In this document: one piece after another, positions 26,252 through 35,030 of the stretch | Position numbering within the stretch: the stretch's first letter is position 1 | Layout of the letters: each line of letters opens with the position of its first letter | Origin: Modestobacter marinus | Lineage (GTDB): Bacteria > Actinomycetota > Actinomycetes > Mycobacteriales > Geodermatophilaceae | Assembly (NCBI RefSeq): GCF_019799945.1 | Contig: NZ_JABGCH010000025.1 | Coordinates: 1-64,000 of the forward strand | Length of the DNA: 64,000 bases | Direction of reading: 5' to 3' | Notes under the pieces: model-generated | The model's database searches: none | The model's input: the letters and a program-made list of their open reading frames with translations, nothing else | What the model was told of the DNA's origin: nothing | Position numbers and translations under genes: made by a program

Positions 26252-28153
26252 GTGCAGCGCAACAAGGTCATCTCAGCCGACGCCGCGGCGGAGATCGTCA
26301 TGGACGGCGACACGGTCGCCACGGGCGGCTTCGTCGGCACCGGCTTCGCCGAGGAGCTGGCGCTCGCACTGGAACGGCGGTTCGAGACCACTGGCTCGCC
26401 GCGGGACCTCACCCTGGTCTACGCGGCGGGTCAGGGCGACGGCGGCACGCGCGGGCTGAACCACTTCGGGGCCGACGGCATGGTGCGCCGGGTCATCGGC
26501 GGGCACTGGGGGCTCGTACCGAGCCTCGGCGTGCTCGCTCTCGACGACCGCATCGAGGCGTACTGCTGGCCGCAGGGCGTGATCAGCCACCTGTTCCGGG
26601 AGATCGCCGGCGGCCGCCCCGGCGTGGTGACCAAGGTCGGGCTCGGCACGTTCGTCGATCCGCGCCACGGGGGCGGCCGGATGAACGAGTGCACCACGGA
26701 GCAGTTGGTCGAGCTGGTGACGCTGCGCGGGGAGGAGCACCTGTTCTTCCCCGCGCAGCCGGTGCACGTGGCCCTGTTGCGCGGGACCACCGCCGACCCC
26801 GAGGGCAACATCACGATGGAGCGGGAGGCGCTCACCCTCGAGGTGCTGTCGATGGCGCAGGCCGCCAGGAACTCCGGCGGCGTGGTCATCGTGCAGGTCG
26901 AGCGGGTCACCGAGCGCCACACGCTGAGCCCGCGCGAGGTGAAGATCCCCGGCATCCTGGTCGACGCCGTCGTCGTCGCGCAGCCCGAGAACCACAAGCA
27001 GACGTTCAGCGAGGCCTACAACCCCTCCTACACGGGCGAGATCACCGCGCCCAGCACCGGGCTGACACCGATGCCGCTGGACGCGCGCAAGGTGATCGCC
27101 CGCCGCGCCGCGATGTTTCTCTCGGCCAACGCGGTGGTGAACCTGGGGATCGGCATCCCCGAGGGGGTCGCGGCTGTGGCCGCCGAGGAGCGGATCCTCG
27201 ACCTGATCACGTTGACCGTCGAGCCCGGCGGGGTCGGCGGGATCCCGGCCGGCGGGCTGAGCTTCGGCGCCGTCGCCAACCCGCAGGCGATCATCGACCA
27301 GCAGTACCAGTTCGACTTCTACGACGGCGGCGGCCTCGACCAGGCGTTCCTGGGCATGGCCGAGGCCGACGCCGAGGGCAACGTCAACGTCAGCCGGTTC
27401 GGTCGCAAGGTCGCCGGTGCGGGCGGCTTCATCAACATCAGCCAGAACGCCAAGGCGGTCTTCTTCCTCGGCACCTTCACCGCGCGCTCCCGGGTGGCGG
27501 TGCGCGACGGCGCGCTGGTCGTCGACGACACCGGCGCGATACCGAAGTTCCGCGACCGGGTCGGTCAGGTGACCTTCAACGGGCGCCTGGCTGTGCAGCG
27601 CGGGCAGAGCGTCTACTACGTCACGGAGCGGTGCGTCCTGCGGCTGTCCGAGCGGGGCCTCGAGCTGGTCGAGGTCGCCCCGGGCATCGACGTGGAACGG
27701 GACGTGCTGGCCCACATGGACGTCGCTCCCGTCATCGGCGACGACCTGTGCCCGATGGACGCGGCGATCTTCCGCGACCGGCCGATGGGGCTGCGCGACC
27801 GGCGCCCCGTCGACATGGAGGAGCGCTTCCGGTTCGACCCTGCCACCGACACCGTCTACGTCAACTTCGAGGGGCTGCGGCTGGTGACGGCGCAGGACGC
27901 CGACGACCTGGCCCAGTTGCTCGACCGCCGGTTCTCCGCGCTCGACCGGCGGGTGCACGTCGTCGTCAACTACGACAACTTCGACCTCGGCCCTGACGCG
28001 GCGGATCCCTTCTTCGCCATGGTCAGGCGCAACGAGGAGCGCTTTTTCCTCTCCTCCACCCGCTACTCGACCAACGCGTTCTTCCGCCGCCAGTTGGGCC
28101 GGGAGTTCACCGAGCACGACGTCTACGCCAACTTCACTGAGCACCCCCGCTGA
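26252..28153 (+). CDS. class I acyl-CoA transferase (YdiF-like) with extra C-terminal domain
   Basis: The 633-residue single-chain CoA-transferase moves CoA between acyl groups through a glutamyl-CoA intermediate. The N-terminal half has the [16 protein letters not shown] motif; the C-terminal half has [17 protein letters not shown]. The catalytic Glu is probably 324, in [14 protein letters not shown]. The last ~100 residues (from about 535) have their own pattern: a VYVNFEG strand, [21 protein letters not shown] and a C-terminal [16 protein letters not shown]. This looks like a STAS-like or PqqD-type add-on of unknown use. The donor and acceptor acids are unknown; the upstream MHS transporter may import one. 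Confidence 0.85.
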   Translation: MQRNKVISADAAAEIVMDGDTVATGGFVGTGFAEELALALERRFETTGSPRDLTLVYAAGQGDGGTRGLNHFGADGMVRRVIGGHWGLVPSLGVLALDDRIEAYCWPQGVISHLFREIAGGRPGVVTKVGLGTFVDPRHGGGRMNECTTEQLVELVTLRGEEHLFFPAQPVHVALLRGTTADPEGNITMEREALTLEVLSMAQAARNSGGVVIVQVERVTERHTLSPREVKIPGILVDAVVVAQPENHKQTFSEAYNPSYTGEITAPSTGLTPMPLDARKVIARRAAMFLSANAVVNLGIGIPEGVAAVAAEERILDLITLTVEPGGVGGIPAGGLSFGAVANPQAIIDQQYQFDFYDGGGLDQAFLGMAEADAEGNVNVSRFGRKVAGAGGFINISQNAKAVFFLGTFTARSRVAVRDGALVVDDTGAIPKFRDRVGQVTFNGRLAVQRGQSVYYVTERCVLRLSERGLELVEVAPGIDVERDVLAHMDVAPVIGDDLCPMDAAIFRDRPMGLRDRRPVDMEERFRFDPATDTVYVNFEGLRLVTAQDADDLAQLLDRRFSALDRRVHVVVNYDNFDLGPDAADPFFAMVRRNEERFFLSSTRYSTNAFFRRQLGREFTEHDVYANFTEHPR

Positions 28154-28201
28154 GCGCGTTCCTCCACCACCGTGGTCGGCGGGGGCTCTGCTGCCCCGCG
28201 G

Positions 28202-29828
28202 TCAGCCGAGCTCGGCGGCGACCATCGGGGTCAGCGTGAGGTGCGGCTTGTTGCGCTCGAGCACCTGCAGTGACCACTTGTTGGTGAACAGCGCCAGCAC
28301 CTCGCCGTCGGCGCGCTGCAGCACCTCGACGTCCCGGGCGGTGGCGAGCTCGGGCGCGGACTCCCGGTCGGTGATCCGGGCGATCGTGTAGGGGAGTGGC
28401 TCCAGGGTGATCCGCGCGCCGAACTCGTGCTCCATGCGGTGGCTGGCCACCTCGAACTGCATGGGGCCGACGACGGCGAACACCGGGGCACCGTCCCCGC
28501 GCCGCTACGGAGACCAGCACCTGGACGACGCCCTCGCCGCCCAGGGTCTCGATGCCCTTGCGGAACTGCTTGTACTTGGAGGTGTCCGCCGCCCGGGCGA
28601 CGGCGAAGTGCTCCGGCGCAAAGGTGGTGATGGGGGGATAGCTGACCGGGTCGCCGGCGTAGAGGGTGTCGCCGACGCCCAGGGCCGCGGCGTTGACCAG
28701 GCCGACGACGTCCCCGGGGTAGGCGGTCTCGATGGTCTCCCGCTCCCGGCCGAGCACCTGCTGGGCGTACTTGGTGGCGAACGGCCGGCCGGTGCGACCG
28801 TTGGTGGCGACCATGCCGCGCTCGAAGACGCCCGAGCAGACCCGCAGATAGGCCAGCCGGTCGCGGTGCCCGGCGTCCATGCCGGCCTGCACCTTGAAGA
28901 CGAAGCCGCTGAACGGCGCGTCCAGCGGGTACGGCTTGCCGTCCTCGTCGGGCCGGTCGACCGGGGCGGGGGCCAAGCCGACCAGGACGTCGAGCAGTTG
29001 GCCGACGCCGAAGTTGGACACCGCGGACGCGAACAGCACCGGCGTGCTGGCGTGGCCCAGGAACAGCTCCTGGTCGTGCACGGCACCGGTCTCTGCCAGC
29101 AGCTCGGACTCCTCGACCGCCTGCGACCAGCTGTCGCCCTCCCGGGCCAGCGCCTCCTCTGCGGAGAACACCTGCTCCGGGGCGATCGTCGCCCCGCCGG
29201 CGGTTCGGGTGAAGTGGCGGTAGCTGCCGTCGCGCCGGTCGAGGACGCCGCGGAAGTCTCCGGCGATCCCGACCGGCCAGGTCAGCGGCGTCGGGGCCAG
29301 CCCGGTCCGGTCGGCCACCTGGTCCATCAGAGCGAGCGCGTCCATGCCGGGGCGGTCCCACTTGTTGACCACGGTGATCACCGGGATCCCCCGGTGCCGG
29401 CAGACGGCGAACAGCTTCATGGTCTGCGCCTCGAGGCCCTTCGCGGCGTCGATGAGCATGACCGCGGCGTCGACCGCAGTGAGCACCCGGTAGGTGTCCT
29501 CGGAGAAGTCGGCGTGGCCGGGGGTGTCGAGGAGGTTGACCACGGTGCCGCGGTAGGTGAACTGCAGCGCCGCCGAGGTGATGGAGATCCCGCGGGCGCG
29601 CTCCATGTCCATCCAGTCCGACACGGTGCCCCGCCGGCCGGCCTTGCCGTGCACCGCACCGGCCTGGCCGATGACGCGGGCGTGCAGAGCCAGGGCCTCG
29701 GTGAGCGTGGACTTCCCGGCGTCGGGGTGGCTGATCACGGCGAAGGTGCGCCGGCGGGCGGCCTCGGCCACCACGTCGGTCGGTATCCTCTCCGCAGCGT
29801 CAGCGCGGGTCGGGGCGGTCGCGGTCAT
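28202..29828 (-). pseudogene. prfC: peptide chain release factor 3, single frameshift
   Basis: RF3 is the GTPase that recycles RF1/RF2 after termination. Seen in order: the P-loop region SHPDAGKSTLTEALAL, the Thr-containing switch RRGTVSDWMDMERARGIS, DTPGHADFSEDTYR, then VVNKWDRPGMD. The C-terminal domain with VGPMQFEVASHRMEHEFGAR is in a different frame. The change is near 28495 in a short G run (one extra base or two missing). Correcting it gives ~541 residues. RF3 is not essential in the bacteria tested, so loss is tolerable, but a length error is equally plausible. Confidence 0.85.
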
Positions 29829-30105
29829 CAGTAGCTCTCCCTGGTCGTGCGTAGTCGTGCGGGACCGTCGCCCGCTGACGGGCGAGCTCCCATGGCCGGC
29901 CGCTCCACCAGCACTCCGGCGGGGCGTCCGTGGCGGGCGCCCGGCCGGTCACCTCGTCCAGCAGTCCGAGGCCCTCCCGCATTTCCTCGAGGCCGAACTC
30001 CACCGGCTCGATCCGACGGATCGCTGCAGCCGGGCGCCGTCGCCGTCGGTGTCGAGGCGGAAGCCGCCCTCGCTGCGGGCAGTCAACACCACCGGCGCTC
30101 GGAGC
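29800..30105 (-). pseudogene. MerR-family regulator remnant
   Basis: One minus-strand frame gives LTARSEGGFRLDTDGDGARLQ, matching the wing of a MerR DNA-binding domain (R-x-E-G-G-F-R-L-Y). The next frame gives RRIEPVEFGLEEMREGLGLL, the start of the dimerisation helix. One missing base between them restores a single MerR reading frame. The first helix-turn-helix is absent, cut by the end of the next gene. The end of the frame overlaps the start of prfC. No target is evident. Confidence 0.5.
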
Positions 30106-30137
30106 TGCGCGGACGAACCACGAGGCTCCGCCCCGGG

Positions 30138-31340
30138 TCAGGCGTGCTCGTGGATCCGGCGCGTCAGCTCGCCGACCAGCTCAGCCGAGTGTGCGTTCGT
30201 GCGCGCGTTCTGACGCAGCTCCGCGACCGTCACTCGCGAGGCGAACTCCTCCAGCAACGCGTCGACGGCAGCGTGCGAGGTGTCGTCGTCGAAGTCGAAG
30301 AAGTCCTGGAGGAAGTCCTGCTTCTCCTTGTCCAGGCTGCGTGAGTTGGCGGCCAGGTGTTCCTTGACCCGCTGCGGATCCGTGACGGGTGTCAGGACGG
30401 ATCGCTCCAGTGAGGGATCGAACTGGACGACGAGGAAGAGCTCGATGGCCGTGACGTGCACGATGGGGACGTCGAACTGCTCGGCGATCTCCGTGGACAG
30501 CAGCACGATCTTCTCGGACCTGCGGCCCATCTCCTCAGCGGGTGTCGTGGCCACGATGTCCCGGAACGTCTCGGCCTCCATCTGCGGGTAGAAGGGAAGG
30601 GTGGTCTTCCCGATCCACTCCGCGAGCTGCGGATAGGCCACCAGGGCGCCGATGCGCAGGCTGGCCTTGTTGGGGAAGCCGCAGCCCTCGAGGTGTGTGC
30701 CGCCATCGCGCAGGAAGAGGTTGTCGTTGGTGACGAGCCCTGCCCCGGGCTGGCCCAGCAGGTTGAGGAGGGTGCTGGTCTTGCCGGCGTACTTCGCTCC
30801 GAGGATGCAGATGCCGGTGTCGTGCCACGTGCACGCGGAGGAGTGGAAGGGCAACCATCCCTGCTCCATGAAGAGCAGCTTGATCAGGTTGCGAAGGGAG
30901 CGCTTGACGGTCTTCTGGCGCACCTTGAGCGTGCCCGGCGAGGAGACCAGCACGTTCCTGCCCGGCGCCGACAGCACGAAGCAGTTCTCCTCCACCTCGC
31001 CCCGCGCCTCGTCGACCTCGCGGCTGTAGACGATCCGGTGCTGCCCATCCACGGCGTACTCGGTCTCCACGTCCGAGCGAGGTCGTCCGTGGGACGTCGC
31101 CAGTTCTCTGAGGCGCTGGAAGACGGCGGGATCCTGGCTGCTGTACACCGCCGCGTCGGTTCGATCGCTCGTCGTCACGGTGAAGTAGCCGCCGAAGAAC
31201 CTGCTGAACCAGTCCAGGAGGCCCGGTTGGTCGCTGTGCAACCCGACCGAGATGCCCTGGTACTCGAAGCAGCCGTAGGTGCCGGCGTCTGCCACGTCCG
31301 CGAACATCTGCTGGACGTCGCCGGCGGTGATGTGCACCAT
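30138..31340 (-). CDS. HPr kinase/phosphorylase-like protein (orphan)
   Basis: The 400-residue protein has a P-loop GAKYAGKT (181-188). It is preceded by WLPFHSSACTW and followed by LVTNDNLFLRDGG and LEGCGFPNKASLRIGALVAY. This order (His-Ser-Ser before the P-loop, Asp after it) is the HprK/PEPCK-like serine kinase fold. The N-terminal 130 residues are a separate, unidentified domain. True HprK phosphorylates HPr in Firmicutes, but actinobacteria use homologues elsewhere, for example as tailoring kinases beside peptide natural products. No precursor peptide or ABC transporter is next to it, so its substrate is unknown. Intact. Confidence 0.65.
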   Translation of the reverse strand: MVHITAGDVQQMFADVADAGTYGCFEYQGISVGLHSDQPGLLDWFSRFFGGYFTVTTSDRTDAAVYSSQDPAVFQRLRELATSHGRPRSDVETEYAVDGQHRIVYSREVDEARGEVEENCFVLSAPGRNVLVSSPGTLKVRQKTVKRSLRNLIKLLFMEQGWLPFHSSACTWHDTGICILGAKYAGKTSTLLNLLGQPGAGLVTNDNLFLRDGGTHLEGCGFPNKASLRIGALVAYPQLAEWIGKTTLPFYPQMEAETFRDIVATTPAEEMGRRSEKIVLLSTEIAEQFDVPIVHVTAIELFLVVQFDPSLERSVLTPVTDPQRVKEHLAANSRSLDKEKQDFLQDFFDFDDDTSHAAVDALLEEFASRVTVAELRQNARTNAHSAELVGELTRRIHEHA

Positions 31341-32149
31341 CGGTGCACTCTCCTCTCCTACCTGACGTTGATGTCTGAGGCCTTGGAAGGACGTGTACCC
31401 GCAGGCGCCGCTCGACGTCAGGATGCACCTCCTCCTCGGCGCGAGGGAGGCGGCAACTGCGCCTCATGTGGATGGGTCGCAGATCGCCGGCTTCATCAAT
31501 CCGTAGATCGTCGAACGGCCGACGCGGGGACCTGAGCGGCCTCCCAGGGGTCAACAGCGGTGTATCGCTGGTCGCCGACTCTCGGAGGGGCTGCGGATCT
31601 TCCATGTCGTCAACGCTGGGGGACCGGCATCCCGACGATTCCCAGCTCCGCCGGCGGAGACGCCGACGGCCTGCAGTCAGCAGCCGGTGCCGGACGACCC
31701 TGAGGAGGCGGCGGTCGTCGTCGTGACCGTCGTCCAGTTGGCCCGCGAGCTCGCCGAGCAACCTCGGCCAGTCTTGCGGGGACCACCCGGAATCCCGGCG
31801 CGCGCTGGCCCCTGCTGGCGGCGCGCCGGCACTGCGCAGCGTGCTGATCAGGCGGCCGTCGCGTGGCGCCACGGTGGTGGCCGACGTGCGGTGCTCAAGG
31901 CCGTTCGAGGACCTCGTGGAAGCGTTGGAGGACCCCTGTCAGCCGCCACGGCCACCCGAGACCCATCACCACGAGGGGGTCAGTCTTCGGTCGTCGTCAC
32001 GAGTCGCGTTCCAGCCGTCGTCGACAGCCTCTCCGCAGCGGGTGCTGACCCACAACGGCAGCTGCTCGTCATCGCGCTCAGCCGCTCCTCCCGCGCCCTG
32101 GTACGCCGATGAGTGCTGTCGTGGTAGGAGGGCCCTTGCCGGCCTCCGG
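31341..32149. other. gene-free stretch between HPr-kinase-like and GNAT genes
   Basis: 809 bases without a supported gene. Several overlapping chance frames exist on both strands and none carries recognisable motifs. One copy of a dispersed repeat lies at 31846-31882. It may be a decayed former gene region. Confidence 0.4.
31846..31882 (+). repeat. dispersed repeat, copy C
   Basis: 37 bases matching 24406-24442 at about 31 positions, sharing the core CGGTGGTGGCC. Third member of the repeat family found at 23.3 and 24.4 kb. Confidence 0.45.
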
Positions 32150-32593
32150 TCAGGGACCGGACGCGGACTGGGGATGCCGCGCCATGAGCGCGCGCGGATC
32201 GGGGAACGGCTCGAACCCGTGGCGTGCGTACAGCGCATGTGCGTCCGCGGTGAGCAGCAGTTGCAGTGCTGCGTCGACCACGGCGGGATGGGTCAGCGCC
32301 GTCTCGACCAGCGCTCCGGCGATCCCGCGACGGCGGTGCTCGCGGAGGACGAAGACGTCGTCGAGCCAGGCGGGGGTCACGGTGTCGGTGACGACACGGG
32401 CGAAGGCCACCATCGTCGGTGTCGCTGTGGCGAGGTGGACCGAGAGTGGCAACGACATCCGGATCGACCGCACGACCCGCTCCCTGGGAACACCCTTGCG
32501 CCAGTAGGACTGGCCGGACAGGAACGCGTGGACCACGTCGACGTCCGGCGCGGCTCCTCCCCGGCAGAGTTCCGCCGGTGGTTCTCCACCCAC
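32150..32593 (-). CDS. GNAT-family N-acetyltransferase
   Basis: The 147-residue protein opens with DVVHAFLSGQSYWRKGVPRE (substrate side). It contains the acetyl-CoA loop VFVLREHRRRGIAGALVETA and ends YARHGFEPFPDPRALMAR, as GNATs do. The family acetylates small amines, peptides or proteins; the substrate is unknown. GTG 32593 is the assumed start; its 5' end overlaps the opposite-strand DUF1772-like frame, so one of the two may be truncated. Confidence 0.8.
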   Translation of the reverse strand: MGGEPPAELCRGGAAPDVDVVHAFLSGQSYWRKGVPRERVVRSIRMSLPLSVHLATATPTMVAFARVVTDTVTPAWLDDVFVLREHRRRGIAGALVETALTHPAVVDAALQLLLTADAHALYARHGFEPFPDPRALMARHPQSASGP

Positions 32594-32935
32594 TCCGACC
32601 GGATCCGCAGCGTGATGGCACCCCTGGGTGTGGGGGCCGCTCTGCTCACCGCTGCGTCATCTGCCGCACAGGCCAGGGACGGCCGCCGCCCGGGCCCCGC
32701 CTCCTTGGCCGCCGCGGCTGCCACTGCGGGAGTCGTCGCCATCACCCTCACGGTGAACGAGCCGGCGAACCACCAGTTCACCGGAGGAGCGCTGACGGAC
32801 GTCGAGACCGAGGAGCTCCTGCGCAGGTGGGACAGCTGGCATCGCGTCCGAGTAGGGCTCGGGGTCCTGGCAGCGGTGGCCGCGACGGTCGCCGTGACCG
32901 GGCCCGACCACTCGCGTCGAGGCCGGCGGCCGTGA
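32528..32935 (+). CDS. DUF1772-like membrane protein, probably truncated at its N-terminus
   Basis: The product from GTG 32528 (135 aa; an ATG at 32615 gives 106) reads SPAEFRRWFSTHSDRIRSVM, then hydrophobic GVGAALLTAAS. It ends TLTVNEPANHQF and TEELLRRWDSWHRVRVGLGV, typical of DUF1772/anthrone-oxygenase-like proteins. The first membrane helix usual in this family is missing, and the 5' end overlaps the GNAT gene head-to-head. I therefore suspect truncation rather than a working gene. Function of the family is poorly known. Confidence 0.5.
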   Translation: MDHVDVRRGSSPAEFRRWFSTHSDRIRSVMAPLGVGAALLTAASSAAQARDGRRPGPASLAAAAATAGVVAITLTVNEPANHQFTGGALTDVETEELLRRWDSWHRVRVGLGVLAAVAATVAVTGPDHSRRGRRP

Positions 32936-32947
32936 TCCGCGCGGCGG

Positions 32948-33040
32948 TTCGCCATCTGGCTCGCGATCGGGCTCGTCACCTACTTTCGCCTACGGCCGGA
33001 AGCACTCGCTGCTCAACCCCGACCGGCCGCACCGCCGGGG
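32948..33040 (+). pseudogene. C-terminal tail of an amino-acid permease
   Basis: Reads FAIWLAIGLVTY and then, after a one-base insertion in a T run, FAYGRKHSLLNPDRP. This is how APC-type amino-acid permeases end (last membrane helix plus short basic tail). Everything upstream that should precede it is missing, so it is a displaced fragment next to the MarR gene. Confidence 0.45.
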
Positions 33041-33053
33041 CGCGATCAGCCCG

Positions 33054-33563
33054 CTACTGCTCGGCGGCGCGGTGCTCGACGGAGAGCAGCAGGTCGCGCA
33101 GGTCGTTCTCCAGCCGCCGCACCTGGGCGGCGGGCAGGTCGGCCAGCAGTCGTTGCTGCTCGGCGAGCCCGGCGCCGACCGCCTCGTCGATCAGCGCCCG
33201 GCCGCTGTCGGTGAGCCGCACCACCAGCGCCCGCCGGTCGGCGGGATCGGGCGTGCGGACGAGGTGCCCGGCCCGCTCCAGCCGGTCCAGCCGGCTGGTC
33301 ATCCCGCCGCTGCTGAGCATCAGCGCATCGGTGAGTCGCCCGGGTGACAGCCCGTCCGGGGTGCCGGCCCGGCGCAGCGTGGCCAGCACGTCGAAGTCGG
33401 CCCGGGTGATGCCGAAGCGGCCGTAGCAGCGCTCCTGGACGTCGGCGACCAGGCGTGCGGCCCGGTAGATCCGCCCGAACACCGCCATCGCCGGAGTGTC
33501 CAGGTCCGGCCGCTCGACCGCCCACTGCTCGACGATCGCGTCCACGCCGTCCCGCTGCGTCAT
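33054..33563 (-). CDS. MarR-family transcriptional regulator
   Basis: The 169-residue protein contains the MarR winged helix: FGITRADFDVLATLRRAG, LTDALMLSSGGMTSRLDRLE, then the wing GHLVRTPDPADRRALVVRLT. Helices at both ends form the dimer interface. ATG 33563 was chosen over an upstream GTG at 33578. It diverges from the EamA transporter gene, and the intergenic region holds a TATCT-N8-AGATA inverted repeat, a typical MarR operator. It probably represses its own gene and the transporter until a ligand binds. Confidence 0.88.
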   Translation of the reverse strand: MTQRDGVDAIVEQWAVERPDLDTPAMAVFGRIYRAARLVADVQERCYGRFGITRADFDVLATLRRAGTPDGLSPGRLTDALMLSSGGMTSRLDRLERAGHLVRTPDPADRRALVVRLTDSGRALIDEAVGAGLAEQQRLLADLPAAQVRRLENDLRDLLLSVEHRAAEQ

Positions 33564-33611
33564 GGCGTGAGTATCCACGAATCTTACGGTTTACAGAAGC
33601 ATGGTGCCGAG

Positions 33612-33629
33612 TATCTTGGCATCGAGATA
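33612..33629. promoter_or_regulatory. predicted MarR operator
   Basis: The 18-bp dyad TATCTTGGCATCGAGATA has arms TATCT/AGATA that are perfectly complementary, with further partial symmetry inside. Its form is like known MarR/OhrR sites. It lies between the divergent MarR and EamA genes, close to both starts. Binding is inferred from symmetry and position only. Confidence 0.6.
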
Positions 33630-33656
33630 TTTGTCCCCGAGAGATCGAGGTGCGTG

Positions 33657-34562
33657 ATGGCCGCCCTGACGTTGTCGACACCGCACCCGGCGACGGCCGA
33701 GCCGTCGCCCCGGCTCGGACTCGCCACCCTGGTCGCCGCGGTCGCGCCGGTCACCTGGGGGACGACGTACGCCGTCACCACCGAGTGGCTGCCCCCGGAC
33801 CGGCCGCTGCTGGCCGCGACGGTGCGCGCCCTGCCGGCCGGCCTGCTCCTCGTCGCCGTAGGGCGCCGGCTGCCGCGGGGGGCGTGGTGGGTCAAGGCCG
33901 CCGTCCTCGGGACGCTGAACATCGGGGCCTTCTTCGCGCTGCTCTTCGTCGCCGCCTACCGGCTGCCGGGCGGGGTGGCCGCGGTCCTCGGGGCGGCCCA
34001 GCCGCTGCTGGTCGCCGTCCTCGCCGTTCCGCTGCTCGGTCAGCGGCTGCGACCGCGGACCCTGCTGCTCGGCGTGCTCGGGGTGGGTGGCGTGGCGCTC
34101 ATCGTGCTGAGCGGGCCGGTGACCCTCGACCCGGTCGGCGTCGCGGCCGGCCTTGTGGGCACCGCCTGCATGGGCACCGGTGTCGTGCTCACCAAGCGGT
34201 GGGGGAGGCCGGTGCCCGTGCTGGCCTTCACCGGCTGGCAGCTCACCGCCGGCGGCCTGCTGCTCCTGCCGCTGGCCCTGCTCGTCGAGGGCCTGCCCGC
34301 CGCGCTCACCGGCACCGAGGCCGGCGGGCTGCTCTACCTGATCACCGTCAACACGGCGCTGGCCTACGCGCTCTGGCTGCGCGGCATCGGCACGCTGCCC
34401 GCCGACCGGATCAGCTTCCTCGGCCTGCTCAGCCCGGTCGTCGCCGCGACGGTGGGATGGCTGCTGCTCGGCGAGGTGCTCTCGGAGCTGCAGCTGTTCG
34501 GCATGACCGTGGCGCTGGCCTGCGTCGTCCTCGCCCAGCGGGTCGGCGCGCGCGACCGGTGA
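33657..34562 (+). CDS. EamA-family drug/metabolite transporter
   Basis: The 301-residue transporter has ten predicted helices in two EamA repeats: WGTTYAVTTEWLPPDRPLLA and AFFALLFVAAYRLPGGVAAV in the first, GTACMGTGVVLTKRWGRPVP and NTALAYALWLRGIGTLPADR in the second. EamA proteins export metabolites or drugs. Substrate unknown; regulation by the neighbouring MarR protein is likely. The start could be GTG 33654 or ATG 33657. Confidence 0.88.
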   Translation: MAALTLSTPHPATAEPSPRLGLATLVAAVAPVTWGTTYAVTTEWLPPDRPLLAATVRALPAGLLLVAVGRRLPRGAWWVKAAVLGTLNIGAFFALLFVAAYRLPGGVAAVLGAAQPLLVAVLAVPLLGQRLRPRTLLLGVLGVGGVALIVLSGPVTLDPVGVAAGLVGTACMGTGVVLTKRWGRPVPVLAFTGWQLTAGGLLLLPLALLVEGLPAALTGTEAGGLLYLITVNTALAYALWLRGIGTLPADRISFLGLLSPVVAATVGWLLLGEVLSELQLFGMTVALACVVLAQRVGARDR

Positions 34563-34577
34563 CCCGGGAGGGGCCGG

Positions 34578-34845
34578 TCAGCCGACGGGACCCGTCCAGT
34601 CGACGCGAGCGGCGAGCGCCCGCAGCCGGGCGCCGAGGACCGGGGTCGACCGAGGCGGCCCACGCCACCCGGCCGAGCACGTGGTCGCGGAAGGTGGCCG
34701 GATCGCGGTCGCGAACCTGCGTCGGCCAGCCGTGGACGGCGCAGTTGTGCAGCAGCCCGCGCAGCGCGTCCCGCTCCGCGCCGCGGCAACGTGGGCCGCA
34801 CGTTGACCACCGTGCCGAGCACCCCCTGGCGGCCGGCCGACGTCC
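34578..34845 (-). pseudogene. reverse transcriptase C-terminal fragment
   Basis: The minus strand gives [15 protein letters not shown], then (shifted) [14 protein letters not shown], then [17 protein letters not shown] and finally [12 protein letters not shown]. These are the thumb and end of bacterial RNA-directed DNA polymerases with the ...VVN, LHNC and GRVAW patterns ending in Asp-Trp. The catalytic YxDD palm is absent and at least two frameshifts occur, so this is a relic of a reverse-transcriptase system (retron, group II intron or defence type cannot be decided). Confidence 0.5.
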
Positions 34846-35030
34846 GGGACCGGGGGGTCGGGGCCCGCCCGACGCCCCGCGGACCCTCGCCGCCGCGGAA
34901 GGCATGGCGCGGCCCGGGCACCGGGCCTACGGTTCGTCTGGTCGGCGCCCTCGAGGTCGGCCGGCGGCGCACCGGGCAGACGGCACAGGGGGACACGGAT
35001 GCCTCAGCGACTCCGCGACGGGGATGCCGG

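Noticed and set aside
30138-31872. A peptide natural-product cluster around the HPr-kinase-like gene.
   Set aside because: No precursor peptide, cyclase, protease or ABC transporter lies within several kilobases.
34578-34845. A retron or reverse-transcriptase defence system.
   Set aside because: Only a C-terminal fragment with frameshifts remains; the catalytic palm and any non-coding RNA are absent.
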